64,000 bases of DNA from Streptomyces flavochromogenes (GTDB lineage: Bacteria; Actinomycetota; Actinomycetes; Streptomycetales; Streptomycetaceae): assembly GCF_000717595.1 (NCBI RefSeq), contig NZ_JNZO01000011.1, positions 1 through 64,000 on the forward strand. The letters are read 5' to 3'. Below the pieces are notes generated by a model that worked only from the letters and a program-made list of their open reading frames with translations, had not been told where the DNA came from and did no database searches. The translations under genes were made by a program, and so were the position numbers. This document shows, one piece after another, positions 8,326-17,412 of this stretch; position 1 is the stretch's first letter, and the number at the start of each line of letters is the position of its first letter.

Positions 8326-11094
8326 ATGAGCGAGCATCGTCGCAAAATGCCGCCGCAGCAGCCGCCGACGGGCGGTCGCGCGGCGGCACGGCGCGCTGCC
8401 CAGCAGCCGGTGGGCCGCAGGTCGGCCCCCACCCAAGACGTCGGTACGGGGGCCCCTTCGGCCTCGTACGGGCCTCCTTCCTCCGCTGGGGAGGAGCAGC
8501 GCCCCTACGGGGGCCGTGCGGAGGCTCGTAGGGCTGCCCAGCGCGGCGGCCGCCGGAAGGGAGCCGAGGCCGGCCCCGGGGGCCCTGGTGGTCCCGGAGG
8601 CGGACGGCGTGGTGGCGGCGGTGGCGGCCGCGGCAGCGGTCCCGGCCGTGGCTCCGGCGGGCGTCCGCCGGGCAAGAAGCGGATCATCGACTACCCCCGT
8701 TACGGAAAGTACGGCTGGCGTCGCTGGATGCCGTCGTGGAAGCTCGTGACGGGTACGTTCCTGTTCTTCGCTGCCAGCCTGATGGGCGCTGCCGCGATCG
8801 CGTACTCGCAGGTGGACGTCCCCAACGAGGCGCTGACCGCGAAGTCGCAGAACAACATCTACTACTGGTCCGACAAGAGCCGGATGGTCGCGACGGGCGA
8901 CGGCACGAACCGCCAGATCGTCAAGTTCGAGCAGATCCCGAAGTCGATGCAGAACGCCGTCATCTCGGCGGAGAACAAGACCTTCTGGGACGACTCCGGA
9001 ATCGACCCCATGGGTATCGGCCGTGCCGTGTGGAACATGGCCAAGGGCGGCGAGACCCAGGGTGGTTCGACGATCACCCAGCAGTACGTGAAGAACAACC
9101 GGCTTGACGACCAGTCGCAGACCCTCAGCCGTAAGGTGAAGGAACTCTTCATCTCCATGAAGGTCGGCGGCGAGGTCGAGAAGCCCGAGATCCTCGCCGG
9201 CTATCTGAACACCGCGTACTACGGACGTGGCGCCTACGGTGTTCAGGCGGCGGCCCGCGCGTACTTCAACGTCGACGTCGAGGACCTGAACCCCAGCCAG
9301 TCGGCGCTGCTCGCCGCGGTGCTCAAGGGTGCGACGTACTACGACCCCGCCGGCCTCCCCGAGGTCGACCCCGAGGCCACGCCCGAGAAGAACACCGTGC
9401 GGGCCACCCAGCGGTGGTCGTGGATTCTCGACGAGATGCAGAAGGACGGGCACCTCCCGGCCGCGGAGCGTGCGAAGTACACGACGTTCCCCAAGATCGA
9501 GAAGCCCAAGAAGAACGCCAACCTCAGCGGTCAGATCGGCTACCTGGTCACCACCGCGAAGGCGAACATCAAGGCCCAGTTCGGCATCACCGAGCAGGAT
9601 CTCGAGCGCGGCGGCTATGAGATCTACACCACCTTCGACAAGCAGAAGGTGGCCGCCATGGAGAAGTCGGTCACGAAGATCCTGGACGAGTACATCGACC
9701 CGAAGAAGCGCCCGAAGGAGGACACCAACGTGCAGTTCGGCGGTGCCTCCGTCGAAACTGCGACCGGGAAGATCGTCGCCCTCTACGGCGGCGTGGACGC
9801 CACCAAGCACTTCCGGAGCAACGCCGACAACACCGGAGCGCAGGTCGGATCGACGTTCAAGCCCTTCGTGCTCGCCGCCGCGATGACGGACGGCGTCCGG
9901 GACAAGAGCCTGGGCGCGGAGCAGGACGCGTCCAGCCGCACGATCGTGGACCCGGACAAGAGCCGCTACTCCGGCAAGAACGGGCTGACGATCCGCAAGT
10001 ACAACGGCGAGGTCTGGCACGACGACAAGGGCAAGGAGTGGCGCCAGACCAATGACGACGACGCGGACTACAAGGACATGACCCTGCGCCGGGCCATGGT
10101 CAAGTCGGCGAACTCGCCGTACGTGCAGCTCGGCATGGACATCGGCATCGACAGGGTCCGCGACGCGGCCGTCAAGGCGGGCCTGCGCGCCGACTCGCTC
10201 GTCCCGGGTGAGTTCCCCTCCTTCTCCCTCGGTGTCTCCAGCCCGAGCGCCATCCGCATGGCCGGTGCCTACGGGACCTTCGCCAACCAGGGCAAGCAGA
10301 ACGACCCCTACTCGGTGGAGTCCGTGCGCAAGGGGGGCGTCCTCTTCAAGCAGCACAAGCAGGAAGAGAAGCTCGCCTTCACGCCCGCGGTGGCCAACAA
10401 CGTCACCGACGTCCTCCGGTCCGTCGTGGAGGACGACGAGGGCACCGGTCGCAAGGCGCGCATCCCGGGCCGTGACGTGGCCGGCAAGACCGGTACCACC
10501 GACGGCAACAAGTCGGCCTGGTTCGTCGGCTACACCGCGCAGCTGTCGACCGCGATCGACATGTACCGGTTCGACGACGACGACACGAAGAAGAACCGTG
10601 AGTTCCAGGAGATGTTCGGCACGGGTGCCCAGCCTCGGATCCACGGTTCGTCGTTCCCGTCCCGGATCTGGCACGACTACATGACCGGGGCCGTGAAGGG
10701 CTACGACGTCGTGGACTTCCCGAAGCCGGAGAAGCTGGAAGGCGCCAAGCCCGTCTTCGGCGGTGGCGCGGCCAGCCCCACGCCGACCCCGACGGCCACC
10801 CCGACGCCCACCGAGACCTCGGCCACGCCGACGACGTCCGCGCCGACCACCACGCCGCCGCCGACGACGACCGCCCCGACGACGACGCGCACGCCGAAGC
10901 CGGGCAAGACGACCTGTGGTGTCTGGGGCTGGGGCTGCACGGAGGATCCGGGCGATCCCGGCGGCAACACCGGCGAGCCCACCACCGGGTCACCCACCAC
11001 CGGCTCACCGACCGGGACCGGCACACCGACGGACGACGGCAACGGCCCGGGCGGGGGGAACGGCAAACCGGGCAGCGCGGTCTGGGTCCCCTGA
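8326..11094 (+). CDS. Class A penicillin-binding protein (glycosyltransferase-transpeptidase)
   Basis: 922 residues. A basic, Gly/Arg/Gln-rich cytoplasmic N-terminus of about 130 residues precedes one membrane anchor (about 140-165). A GT51 glycosyltransferase domain follows (AVISAENKTFWDDSGID with the catalytic Glu near 214, and GGSTITQQYVKN). The transpeptidase domain has the nucleophile in STFK near 508, SAN near 593 and KTGT near 719. The tail is Thr/Pro-rich with a Cys-Trp pair (CGVWGWGC), an extracellular linker-like end seen in Streptomyces PBPs. The protein polymerises and cross-links peptidoglycan from lipid II. The GT87 gene follows on the same strand; alanine-racemase-like and FemX genes lie nearby, so this is a cell-wall locus. 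Confidence 0.95.
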   Translation: MSEHRRKMPPQQPPTGGRAAARRAAQQPVGRRSAPTQDVGTGAPSASYGPPSSAGEEQRPYGGRAEARRAAQRGGRRKGAEAGPGGPGGPGGGRRGGGGGGRGSGPGRGSGGRPPGKKRIIDYPRYGKYGWRRWMPSWKLVTGTFLFFAASLMGAAAIAYSQVDVPNEALTAKSQNNIYYWSDKSRMVATGDGTNRQIVKFEQIPKSMQNAVISAENKTFWDDSGIDPMGIGRAVWNMAKGGETQGGSTITQQYVKNNRLDDQSQTLSRKVKELFISMKVGGEVEKPEILAGYLNTAYYGRGAYGVQAAARAYFNVDVEDLNPSQSALLAAVLKGATYYDPAGLPEVDPEATPEKNTVRATQRWSWILDEMQKDGHLPAAERAKYTTFPKIEKPKKNANLSGQIGYLVTTAKANIKAQFGITEQDLERGGYEIYTTFDKQKVAAMEKSVTKILDEYIDPKKRPKEDTNVQFGGASVETATGKIVALYGGVDATKHFRSNADNTGAQVGSTFKPFVLAAAMTDGVRDKSLGAEQDASSRTIVDPDKSRYSGKNGLTIRKYNGEVWHDDKGKEWRQTNDDDADYKDMTLRRAMVKSANSPYVQLGMDIGIDRVRDAAVKAGLRADSLVPGEFPSFSLGVSSPSAIRMAGAYGTFANQGKQNDPYSVESVRKGGVLFKQHKQEEKLAFTPAVANNVTDVLRSVVEDDEGTGRKARIPGRDVAGKTGTTDGNKSAWFVGYTAQLSTAIDMYRFDDDDTKKNREFQEMFGTGAQPRIHGSSFPSRIWHDYMTGAVKGYDVVDFPKPEKLEGAKPVFGGGAASPTPTPTATPTPTETSATPTTSAPTTTPPPTTTAPTTTRTPKPGKTTCGVWGWGCTEDPGDPGGNTGEPTTGSPTTGSPTGTGTPTDDGNGPGGGNGKPGSAVWVP

Positions 11095-11231
11095 CCCGCC
11101 GCCGGGGCACTCCACCGGTCCCCCGCCGACGCGTGAGATGAGGGCCGTCGCGTCCGATCCGTACCTTTCCGTACGGGCCGGCCGCGGCGGCCCTCGCCGT
11201 TTTCCCGGAGCCGTACGGCAGGATGTCCCCC

Positions 11232-12734
11232 ATGCCGAGCCTCCAGAAGTCGAGTGCGCCGCAGGACCGGCCCCAGGGCCGCTCGCAGACGGTCATCCCC
11301 ACCCACCGGGACAAGGTGGCCGCCGCGGGCAGCGAACTGATCGGCGGCCCCTACGGCCGCCGGGCGAAGACCGGCACCGGGCAGTTCTCGCCGGTGCGGG
11401 TGATCGCCCTCGTGGCCATCGGCATGTTCGCGCTCGGCATGGTGCAGAAGCTGCCCTGCTACAACTGGGCCTGGTTCCGGGGCACGACCTCCCAGTACAC
11501 CCACGCCTGCTACTCGGACATCCCGCACCTCTTCACGGGGCGGGGCTTCGCCGAGGGCCTGGTGCCCTACTTCGACCGGCTGGGCGGCGACATACCGTTC
11601 CTCGAGTACCCGGTCCTGACCGGGCTCTTCATGGAGGTCGCGGCCTGGCTGACGCCGGGCGGCGGCGACACGATGCAGCGCGAGCAGTCGTACTGGCTGG
11701 CCAACGCGGGTCTGCTGATGGTCTGCGCGGCCGTCCTCGCGGTCTGTGTGGCCCGGACGCACCGGCTGCGGCCGTGGGACGGGCTGCTCGTCGCCCTGGC
11801 ACCCTCCATCGCGCTGACAGCGACGATCAACTGGGACATACTGGCCGTCGCGCTGACGGCCGCCGCGGTCCTGATGTGGTCGCGCGAACGGCCGCTGGCC
11901 TTCGGGATCCTGCTGGGCCTGGCCACCGCCGCCAAGTTCTACCCGATACTGCTCCTCTGCCCGCTGCTGCTGCTCTGCTGGCGGGCCGGGAAGTGGCGGG
12001 AGTACGGGACGGCGGTGCTGGCCGCGGGCGGCGCGTGGCTGGTGGTGAACCTGCCGGTGATGCTGCTCGCCCCAGAGGGCTGGAAGCAGTTCTACCTCTT
12101 CAGCCGGGACCGGAACGTCGACTTCGGCTCGATCTGGCTGCTGGTCAGCCAGCGGACGGGCGACGCGATAACGCCGGGCCAGGCCAACCTGTACGCGCTG
12201 CTGCTGATGCTGGCGGCGATCGCCGGGCTCGGCTATCTGGCGTTCACGGCGCCCCGCAGGCCCCGCTTCGTCCAGCTGGCGTTCCTGATCGTCGCGGCGT
12301 TCGTCCTGACCAACAAGGTCTACTCACCGCAGTACGTGCTGTGGCTGGTGCCGCTGGCGGCGCTCGCCCGGCCGCGCTGGCGCGACTTCCTGATCTGGCA
12401 GGCGTGCGAGGTCATGTACTTCGTCGGCGTCTGGATGTACCTGGCGTTCACGACGAGCGGCAACAGCAAGCAGGGACTGCCGGTGGACGGCTACCAGTTC
12501 GCGATCGTGCTGCACCTGCTCGGCACCCTGTACCTGTGCGTGATGGTCGTGCGCGACATCCTCACGCCCGAGAAGGACCCGGTCCGGCAGGACGGCGCGG
12601 ACGACCCCTCCGGAGGCGTCCTGGACGGCGCGGAGGACGTCTTCGTGGCGGGCAGGGCCGCCCATCCCGCCCGGCACGCGGCCCCGGCCGCCGACGACGG
12701 GCTGCTGGTGGAATGGGGAACCCCCAGGAGCTGA
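11232..12734 (+). CDS. Glycosyltransferase family 87 (DUF2029) polytopic membrane protein
   Basis: About 500 residues. I chose the ATG at 11232 because AGGA precedes it at normal spacing; an in-frame ATG at 11223 is possible. After a short cytoplasmic N-terminus there are about ten hydrophobic helices. An early extracytoplasmic loop carries the acidic/aromatic residues expected for a GT-C fold (after FDRLGGDIPFLEYPVLTG). GT87 enzymes use polyprenyl-phosphate sugars, often mannose, to extend glycolipids or glycans outside the membrane (for example PimE in mycobacteria). The acceptor here is unknown. The position directly after the PBP gene suggests envelope glycan synthesis. The C-terminal tail is polar. 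Confidence 0.85.
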   Translation: MPSLQKSSAPQDRPQGRSQTVIPTHRDKVAAAGSELIGGPYGRRAKTGTGQFSPVRVIALVAIGMFALGMVQKLPCYNWAWFRGTTSQYTHACYSDIPHLFTGRGFAEGLVPYFDRLGGDIPFLEYPVLTGLFMEVAAWLTPGGGDTMQREQSYWLANAGLLMVCAAVLAVCVARTHRLRPWDGLLVALAPSIALTATINWDILAVALTAAAVLMWSRERPLAFGILLGLATAAKFYPILLLCPLLLLCWRAGKWREYGTAVLAAGGAWLVVNLPVMLLAPEGWKQFYLFSRDRNVDFGSIWLLVSQRTGDAITPGQANLYALLLMLAAIAGLGYLAFTAPRRPRFVQLAFLIVAAFVLTNKVYSPQYVLWLVPLAALARPRWRDFLIWQACEVMYFVGVWMYLAFTTSGNSKQGLPVDGYQFAIVLHLLGTLYLCVMVVRDILTPEKDPVRQDGADDPSGGVLDGAEDVFVAGRAAHPARHAAPAADDGLLVEWGTPRS

Positions 12735-12823
12735 AGCGACACTGCCGGCGAATCTCCTGTGCCAACGGTGCTCGGCGATCAGTAGATTCGTGCCGACACG
12801 GTTGAAGCGGCCTGCTCGGAGGG

Positions 12824-13303
12824 GTGAACACGGCGGACTCGCGGGTCGGCATCCGCTGGGAGCCGGGTGGAACCGGGTTCCGCGACCGGACCGACCCGCC
12901 CCTGCCGAGGACTGATCCCAGGACATGCCGTGCCGCCTGGCATGCCGCGGCGCGGGTTGCGGGCGGGCAGGTCGAGGACTTCACCGAGCAGGAGTACCCG
13001 CAGAACTTCCACAGCGCCACGATCAACGATCGGGACGGCACACACATCGCGCTGTTCCACGCCCACCACCCGCTGATCGCCTTCGTCGGAGACCGGCGCT
13101 ACCGGTACTCCGACGAGTTCCGGGACGCTCCCACCTGGGCCACCGTCCTCACCGACGCCGGTTTCGCCGTCCTGAGCGCAGCACGGCTCCTGTCGCCGCT
13201 GACGGAGTCGGACACCTCCGCTCTGTCTGCGGCGGAGTGGCGTCAGATCAAGCACTGGCGACCGGAGACCCTGGGCGCGACGCTCTTCAACGCATGGGCC
13301 TGA
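12824..13303 (+). CDS. Conserved hypothetical protein, about 159 residues
   Basis: The open frame has strong G/C at third codon positions, which supports real coding. It starts at a GTG at 12824; a GGAGG lies almost against this codon, so the true start may be a little further in. The product is soluble, with a His/Asp-containing middle (ALFHAHHPLIAFVGDRRYRY) and a C-terminal helix (AAEWRQIKHWRPETLGATLFN). I recognise no family. It ends at a strong hairpin shared with the convergent alanine-racemase-like gene. Confidence 0.65.
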   Translation: MNTADSRVGIRWEPGGTGFRDRTDPPLPRTDPRTCRAAWHAAARVAGGQVEDFTEQEYPQNFHSATINDRDGTHIALFHAHHPLIAFVGDRRYRYSDEFRDAPTWATVLTDAGFAVLSAARLLSPLTESDTSALSAAEWRQIKHWRPETLGATLFNAWA

Positions 13304-13320
13304 CGGCCGGTCGCCGGCCT

Positions 13321-13351
13321 CCGTCGGACGCAGGTCTGCCGCGTCCGACGG
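13321..13351. terminator. Bidirectional hairpin terminator
   Basis: Perfect 11-bp stem CCGTCGGACGC / GCGTCCGACGG with a 9-base loop, between two convergent genes. Confidence 0.7.
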
Positions 13352-13444
13352 GCGGGCCTCAGGGCTGCCCTACGTGATGTGCGGGTCCCCGGATCGGCCG
13401 ACAGCGTCGCTGAGCTCCCTGGGGTGAGGGGCGACCGGTCCGGC

Positions 13445-14476
13445 TCAGCGCTCGACGATCCGGTCGAACTGCGTCGTGGTGTGGCGCAGATGGGCCACGA
13501 GCTCGTCGCCGACCCGGGGCTCCTGGGCGTCGGCCGGCACGAACAGGATCGACACCTGCATGTGCGGCGGCTCGGCGAACCAGCGCTGCTTCCCGGCCCA
13601 GACGAAAGGCGAAAGGTTCCGGTTGACGGTGGCGAGACCGGCCCGTGCGACGCCCTTGGCGCGCGGCATGACGCCGTGCATGGCCTTGGGGGCCTCCAGG
13701 CCCACACCGTGCGAGGTACCGCCGGCGACGACGACCAGCCAGCCGTCCGACGCGGCCTTCTGCTGGCGGTAGCCGAAGCGGTCGCCCTTGGAGACCCGGG
13801 TCACGTCGAGGACCGCGCCCCGGTACTCCGTGGCCTCGTGGTCGCCCAGCCACAGCCGGGTGCCGATGCGGGCTCGGAAACGGGTCTGCGGGAACTGCTG
13901 CTGGAGCCGCGCCTGTTCCTCGGCCCGCAGGTGGCTGACGAACATGGTGTGCAGCGGCAGCCGGGCGGCGCGCAGCCGGTCCATCCAGCCGATGACCTCC
14001 TCGACGGCGTCGGTGCCGTCCGGGCGGTCCAGCGGGAGGTGGAGCGCGAAGCCCTCCAGGCGGACGTCCTCGATGGCGGAGTGGAGCTGCTGGAGCTCCT
14101 CCTCGCGGACGCCGTGCCGCTTCATCGAGCTCATGCACTCGATGACGACCCGGGCCCCCACCAGGGCGTGGACGCCGTCCACGGACGACACGGAACGGAT
14201 GACCCGGTCGGGCAGCGGAACCGGTTCCTCACCCCGGCGGAAGGGGGTGAGGACCAGCAGGTCGCCGCTGAACCAGTCCTTGATCCGCGCGGCCTCGTAC
14301 GTGGTGCCCACGGCGAGCATGTCGGCGCCGAACCGGGCCGCCTCGTCCGCGAGGCGTTCGTGGCCGAAGCCGTAGCCGTTGCCCTTGCAGACCGGGATGA
14401 CACCGGGGAACTGGTCGATGACGGTCTTCTGGTGCGCGCGCCAGCGAGCGGTGTCGACGTAGAGGGAGAGCGCCAT
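13445..14476 (-). CDS. Alanine racemase-like PLP enzyme (fold type III)
   Basis: About 343 residues from the ATG at 14476 (MALSLYVDTARWRAH); the upstream frame adds a doubtful 13 residues. The N-terminal TIM-barrel motif PVCKGNGYGFG holds the lysine expected to bind PLP. The C-terminal beta domain (IGTRLWLGDHEATEYRGAV, then GDRFGYRQQ and HMQVSILFVP) is shorter and different from canonical Alr, which has the MVRPGIALYG-type segment around its second catalytic base. It may therefore racemise alanine or another amino acid, or have lost racemase activity. The neighbouring FemX gene points to a role in supplying or editing amino acids for peptidoglycan. The two genes lie on the same strand, 82 bp apart. 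Confidence 0.82.
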   Translation of the reverse strand: MALSLYVDTARWRAHQKTVIDQFPGVIPVCKGNGYGFGHERLADEAARFGADMLAVGTTYEAARIKDWFSGDLLVLTPFRRGEEPVPLPDRVIRSVSSVDGVHALVGARVVIECMSSMKRHGVREEELQQLHSAIEDVRLEGFALHLPLDRPDGTDAVEEVIGWMDRLRAARLPLHTMFVSHLRAEEQARLQQQFPQTRFRARIGTRLWLGDHEATEYRGAVLDVTRVSKGDRFGYRQQKAASDGWLVVVAGGTSHGVGLEAPKAMHGVMPRAKGVARAGLATVNRNLSPFVWAGKQRWFAEPPHMQVSILFVPADAQEPRVGDELVAHLRHTTTQFDRIVER

Positions 14477-14558
14477 GGCCGGCCCGGAACCTTTCTGATG
14501 GCAGCGGTGTATCAAAGGTATGTACGAGACTACGGAAACGTCAGCGACACGGCACGGG

Positions 14559-15677
14559 TCAGCGGCGCGACATGTAGATGTCGAGCGCCTTGTGCAGCAG
14601 CTTGTTCAGCGGGAAGTCCCACTCGCCGACGTACTCGACGGCCTCGCCGCCCGTGCCCACCTTGAACTGGATGAGCCCGAAGAGGTGGTCGGTCTCGTCG
14701 AGCGAGTCCGAGATGCCCCGCAGGTCGTAGACGGTCGCGCCCATCGCGTAGGCGTCGCGCAGCATGCGCCACTGCATCGCGTTCGAGGGCCGGACCTCAC
14801 GGCCGATGTTGTCGGAGGCGCCGTAGGAGTACCAGACGTGGCCGCCGACGACGAGCATCGTCGCCGCGGAGAGGTTCACACCGTTGTGGCGGGCGAAGTA
14901 GAGCCGCATGCGGTTGGGGTCCTCGCTGTTGAGGACGGTCCACATGCGCTGGAAGTACGAGAGCGGGCGCGGCCGGAAGTGGTCACGGACGGCCGTGATC
15001 TCGTAGAGCCGCTGCCACTCGGCCAGGTCCTCGTAGCCGCCCTGGACGACCTCGACACCGGCCTTCTCGGCCTTCTTGATGTTGCGGCGCCACAGCTGGT
15101 TGAAGCCCTTGAGGACATCGTCGAGCGAGCGGTTCGCGAGCGGGACCTGGAAGACGTAGCGGGGCTGCACGTCGCCGAAGCCGGCGCCGCCGTCCTCGGC
15201 CTGCTGCCAGCCCATCTTCCGCAGCCGGTCCGCGACTTCGAAGGCACGGGGCTCGATGTGGGTGGCCTCGACGTCCTTGAGGCGCTTGACGTCGGGGTCC
15301 TGGATGCCGGACTTGATCGCGGCGGAGTCCCAGCGCCGGATGACGACCGGCGGGCCCATCTTCACCGAGAAGGCGCCCTGCTGCTTCAGGTGCGCCAGCA
15401 TCGGCGTCAGCCAGTCGTCGAGGTTGGGCGCGTGCCAGTTGATGACCGGGCCCTCGGGCAGGTAGGCCAGGTAGCGCTTGATCTTCGGGAGCTGGCGGTA
15501 GAGCACCAGGCCGACGCCGACGAGCTCGCCGTTCTTGTCGAACCAGCCGAGGTTCTCCGAGCGCCACTCGGTCTTCACATCAGCCCACGCCGGGACCTGG
15601 CAGTGGCTCGCCGCGGGCTGGCTCTGGATGTAGGCCAGATGCTGCTCACGGCTGATGGTCCTCAGGGTCAGGCTCAT
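14559..15677 (-). CDS. femX: FemX-type lipid II peptidyltransferase (FemAB family)
   Basis: About 372 residues from the ATG at 15677, preceded by GAGGAG at good spacing. The two GNAT-like halves of FemAB proteins are visible: PAWADVKTEWRSENLGWF near the N-terminus, then YVFQVPLANRSLDDVLKGF with WRRNIKKAEKAGVEVV, which begins the coiled-coil-like or tRNA-contact region. The C-terminal half ends in SYGASDNIG, PSNAMQWRMLRDA and FKVGTGGEAVEYVGEWDFPL. FemX uses glycyl-tRNA to add the first glycine to the lipid II stem peptide in Streptomyces, where peptidoglycan carries a single glycine bridge. The substrate is inferred from family and genus. It is probably co-transcribed with the downstream racemase-like gene. 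Confidence 0.88.
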   Translation of the reverse strand: MSLTLRTISREQHLAYIQSQPAASHCQVPAWADVKTEWRSENLGWFDKNGELVGVGLVLYRQLPKIKRYLAYLPEGPVINWHAPNLDDWLTPMLAHLKQQGAFSVKMGPPVVIRRWDSAAIKSGIQDPDVKRLKDVEATHIEPRAFEVADRLRKMGWQQAEDGGAGFGDVQPRYVFQVPLANRSLDDVLKGFNQLWRRNIKKAEKAGVEVVQGGYEDLAEWQRLYEITAVRDHFRPRPLSYFQRMWTVLNSEDPNRMRLYFARHNGVNLSAATMLVVGGHVWYSYGASDNIGREVRPSNAMQWRMLRDAYAMGATVYDLRGISDSLDETDHLFGLIQFKVGTGGEAVEYVGEWDFPLNKLLHKALDIYMSRR

Positions 15678-15796
15678 GCGGGGCGCTCCTCGGCAGGTGT
15701 GTCCCCATCGGTCAGGGGCTCCGGCTCTCGCGCCGAAGCCTACTGTGACCCGGGAGCGCCCCGGATGGGCATGTGCGCCCTGACGTGCCGCTGGGC

Positions 15797-16111
15797 TCAG
15801 CTGATGACGCCGCCGAAGAGCCCGCCGTGCGCCATGCCGAGGTAGAAGCCGAACGCCGAGGCGCCGAGTCCGAGGATCAGCAGGAAGCGCTCGCGGGTCG
15901 TCACGGAGATGAACTGTCCGTAGGCGCCGGTCAGGATGCCGATCAGGCCCGACCAGGAACTCAGCAGGTGCAGGCTGTCGAACTGAGCCGTCACGAAGGC
16001 GAGGACGCCGAGGACCAGCGTCACTCCGACCAGGGTGTCCTGGATGGGGTGCGGTTTGCCGTCGGTGGCGAAGAGGGAGTGGCCGGGGTCGGGTCGCATT
16101 GCCTGTGCCAT
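15797..16111 (-). CDS. Small integral membrane protein, 104 residues
   Basis: The ATG at 16111 is fixed by an excellent AGGAGGTG ribosome-binding site; the open frame upstream to 16339 is spurious. The product has three hydrophobic segments (TLVGVTLVLGVLAFVTAQF, a central GLIGILTGAYGQFI, and FLLILGLGASAFGFYLGMAHGG). No enzymatic motif is seen. It lies between femX and the divergent ribosomal operon; its function is unknown. Confidence 0.85.
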   Translation of the reverse strand: MAQAMRPDPGHSLFATDGKPHPIQDTLVGVTLVLGVLAFVTAQFDSLHLLSSWSGLIGILTGAYGQFISVTTRERFLLILGLGASAFGFYLGMAHGGLFGGVIS

Positions 16112-16348
16112 GGGGCACCTCCTGGCGTAGCTGCCGGAAGGCGGCGCATCGTAGCGCCGCCGACATCCGTTGTGTACAGATTGCGTCCCCTCACCAGTGA
16201 ATTTCAACCGCAGGGCGATGAGCGGGTACTCTGTACGGTCTGCACCGGTGTCTGCCCTGGTCCCTCTGGATCCCGGCAGTGCTCCTCGTTCGCCGAGGGG
16301 GACTGTCAGTGGTGGCGGATACCGTTGCTTACGCATCACGACCCTCCT

Positions 16349-16367
16349 GCCACGGAACGACCGTGGC
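16349..16367 (+). promoter_or_regulatory. Hairpin in the rpsF leader, possible bS6:bS18 autoregulatory element
   Basis: GCCACGG-aacga-CCGTGGC, a 7-bp stem with a CCG at the loop side, 28 bases before the rpsF start. A second hairpin lies near 16278-16308. The bS6:bS18 complex binds CCG-containing hairpins in rpsF leaders of other bacteria; assignment here rests on position and shape only. Confidence 0.35.
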
Positions 16368-16395
16368 CGCTGAGTCCAAAGGAGGTGGGTTCCAC

Positions 16396-16686
16396 ATGCG
16401 TCACTACGAAGTGATGGTCATCCTCGACCCCGATCTCGAGGAGCGCGCTGTCTCCCCGCTGATCGAGAACTTCCTTTCCGTCGTCCGTGAGGGCAACGGA
16501 AAGGTCGAGAAGGTCGACACCTGGGGCCGTCGTCGTCTCGCCTACGAGATCAAGAAGAAGCCCGAGGGCATCTACTCGGTCATCGACCTGCAGGCCGAGC
16601 CTGCGGTCGTCAAGGAGCTCGACCGACAGCTCAACCTGAACGAGTCGGTCCTCCGGACCAAGGTCCTCCGTCCCGAGACCCACTGA
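16396..16686 (+). CDS. rpsF: 30S ribosomal protein bS6
   Basis: 96 residues. Start ATG at 16396 is set by the perfect AAAGGAGGTG ribosome-binding site; the frame upstream to 16279 is leader. The sequence [17 protein letters not shown] and [16 protein letters not shown] is typical of bS6, which pairs with bS18 on the platform of the 30S subunit. First gene of the rpsF-ssb-rpsR-rplI operon. Confidence 0.98.
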   Translation: MRHYEVMVILDPDLEERAVSPLIENFLSVVREGNGKVEKVDTWGRRRLAYEIKKKPEGIYSVIDLQAEPAVVKELDRQLNLNESVLRTKVLRPETH

Positions 16687-16760
16687 GCGACTAGCTCAGT
16701 GGTCTTCGGATCCGAGTAGCAGCAAAGCAGCCAGAAGCAATCCCGCCGAGAGGTTCCCCC

Positions 16761-17357
16761 ATGGCAGGCGAGACCGTCATCACGGTCGTCGGCAATCTTG
16801 TCGACGATCCCGAGCTGCGCTTCACCCCGTCCGGTGCGGCGGTCGCGAAGTTCCGTATCGCGTCCACCCCCCGCACCTTCGACCGTCAGACCAATGAGTG
16901 GAAGGACGGCGAAAGCCTCTTCCTCACCTGCTCGGTCTGGCGTCAGGCGGCGGAGAACGTCGCCGAGTCGCTTCAGCGAGGCATGCGCGTCGTCGTGCAG
17001 GGCCGACTGAAGCAGCGGTCCTACGAGGACCGTGAGGGCGTCAAGCGCACGGTCTACGAGCTGGATGTCGAGGAAGTCGGCCCCAGCCTCAAGAACGCCA
17101 CGGCCAAGGTCACCAAGACCACCGGTCGAGGCGGCCAGGGCGGTTACGGCGGGGGCGGCGGCGGCCAGCAGGCCGGCGGCGGTGGCAGCTGGGGTGGGAA
17201 CTCCGGCGGTGGCCAGCAGGGCGGTGGCGGTGCTCCCGCCGACGACCCGTGGGCGACCGGCGGTCCTTCCTCCTCCGGCGGCGGCCAGCAGCAGGGCGGC
17301 GGAGGCGGCTGGGGTGGAAACTCCGGCGGCGGCTACTCGGACGAGCCCCCCTTCTAG
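16761..17357 (+). CDS. ssb: Single-stranded DNA-binding protein SSB
   Basis: 198 residues. The N-terminal OB fold occupies residues 1-115 ([19 protein letters not shown], with F and W stacking residues in [18 protein letters not shown]). A long Gly/Gln-rich flexible linker follows. The C-terminal acidic tip DEPPF matches the consensus that recruits replication and repair partners. It binds single-stranded DNA as a tetramer at forks. It lies between rpsF and rpsR, as in most bacteria, and is the replication-type SSB rather than the short-linker paralogue used in sporulation. Confidence 0.98.
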   Translation: MAGETVITVVGNLVDDPELRFTPSGAAVAKFRIASTPRTFDRQTNEWKDGESLFLTCSVWRQAAENVAESLQRGMRVVVQGRLKQRSYEDREGVKRTVYELDVEEVGPSLKNATAKVTKTTGRGGQGGYGGGGGGQQAGGGGSWGGNSGGGQQGGGGAPADDPWATGGPSSSGGGQQQGGGGGWGGNSGGGYSDEPPF

Positions 17358-17412
17358 GCCACGCCCTGGAAGCAGCTCGTACCCCCATTCTTGATCACAC
17401 AGGAGAAACACC

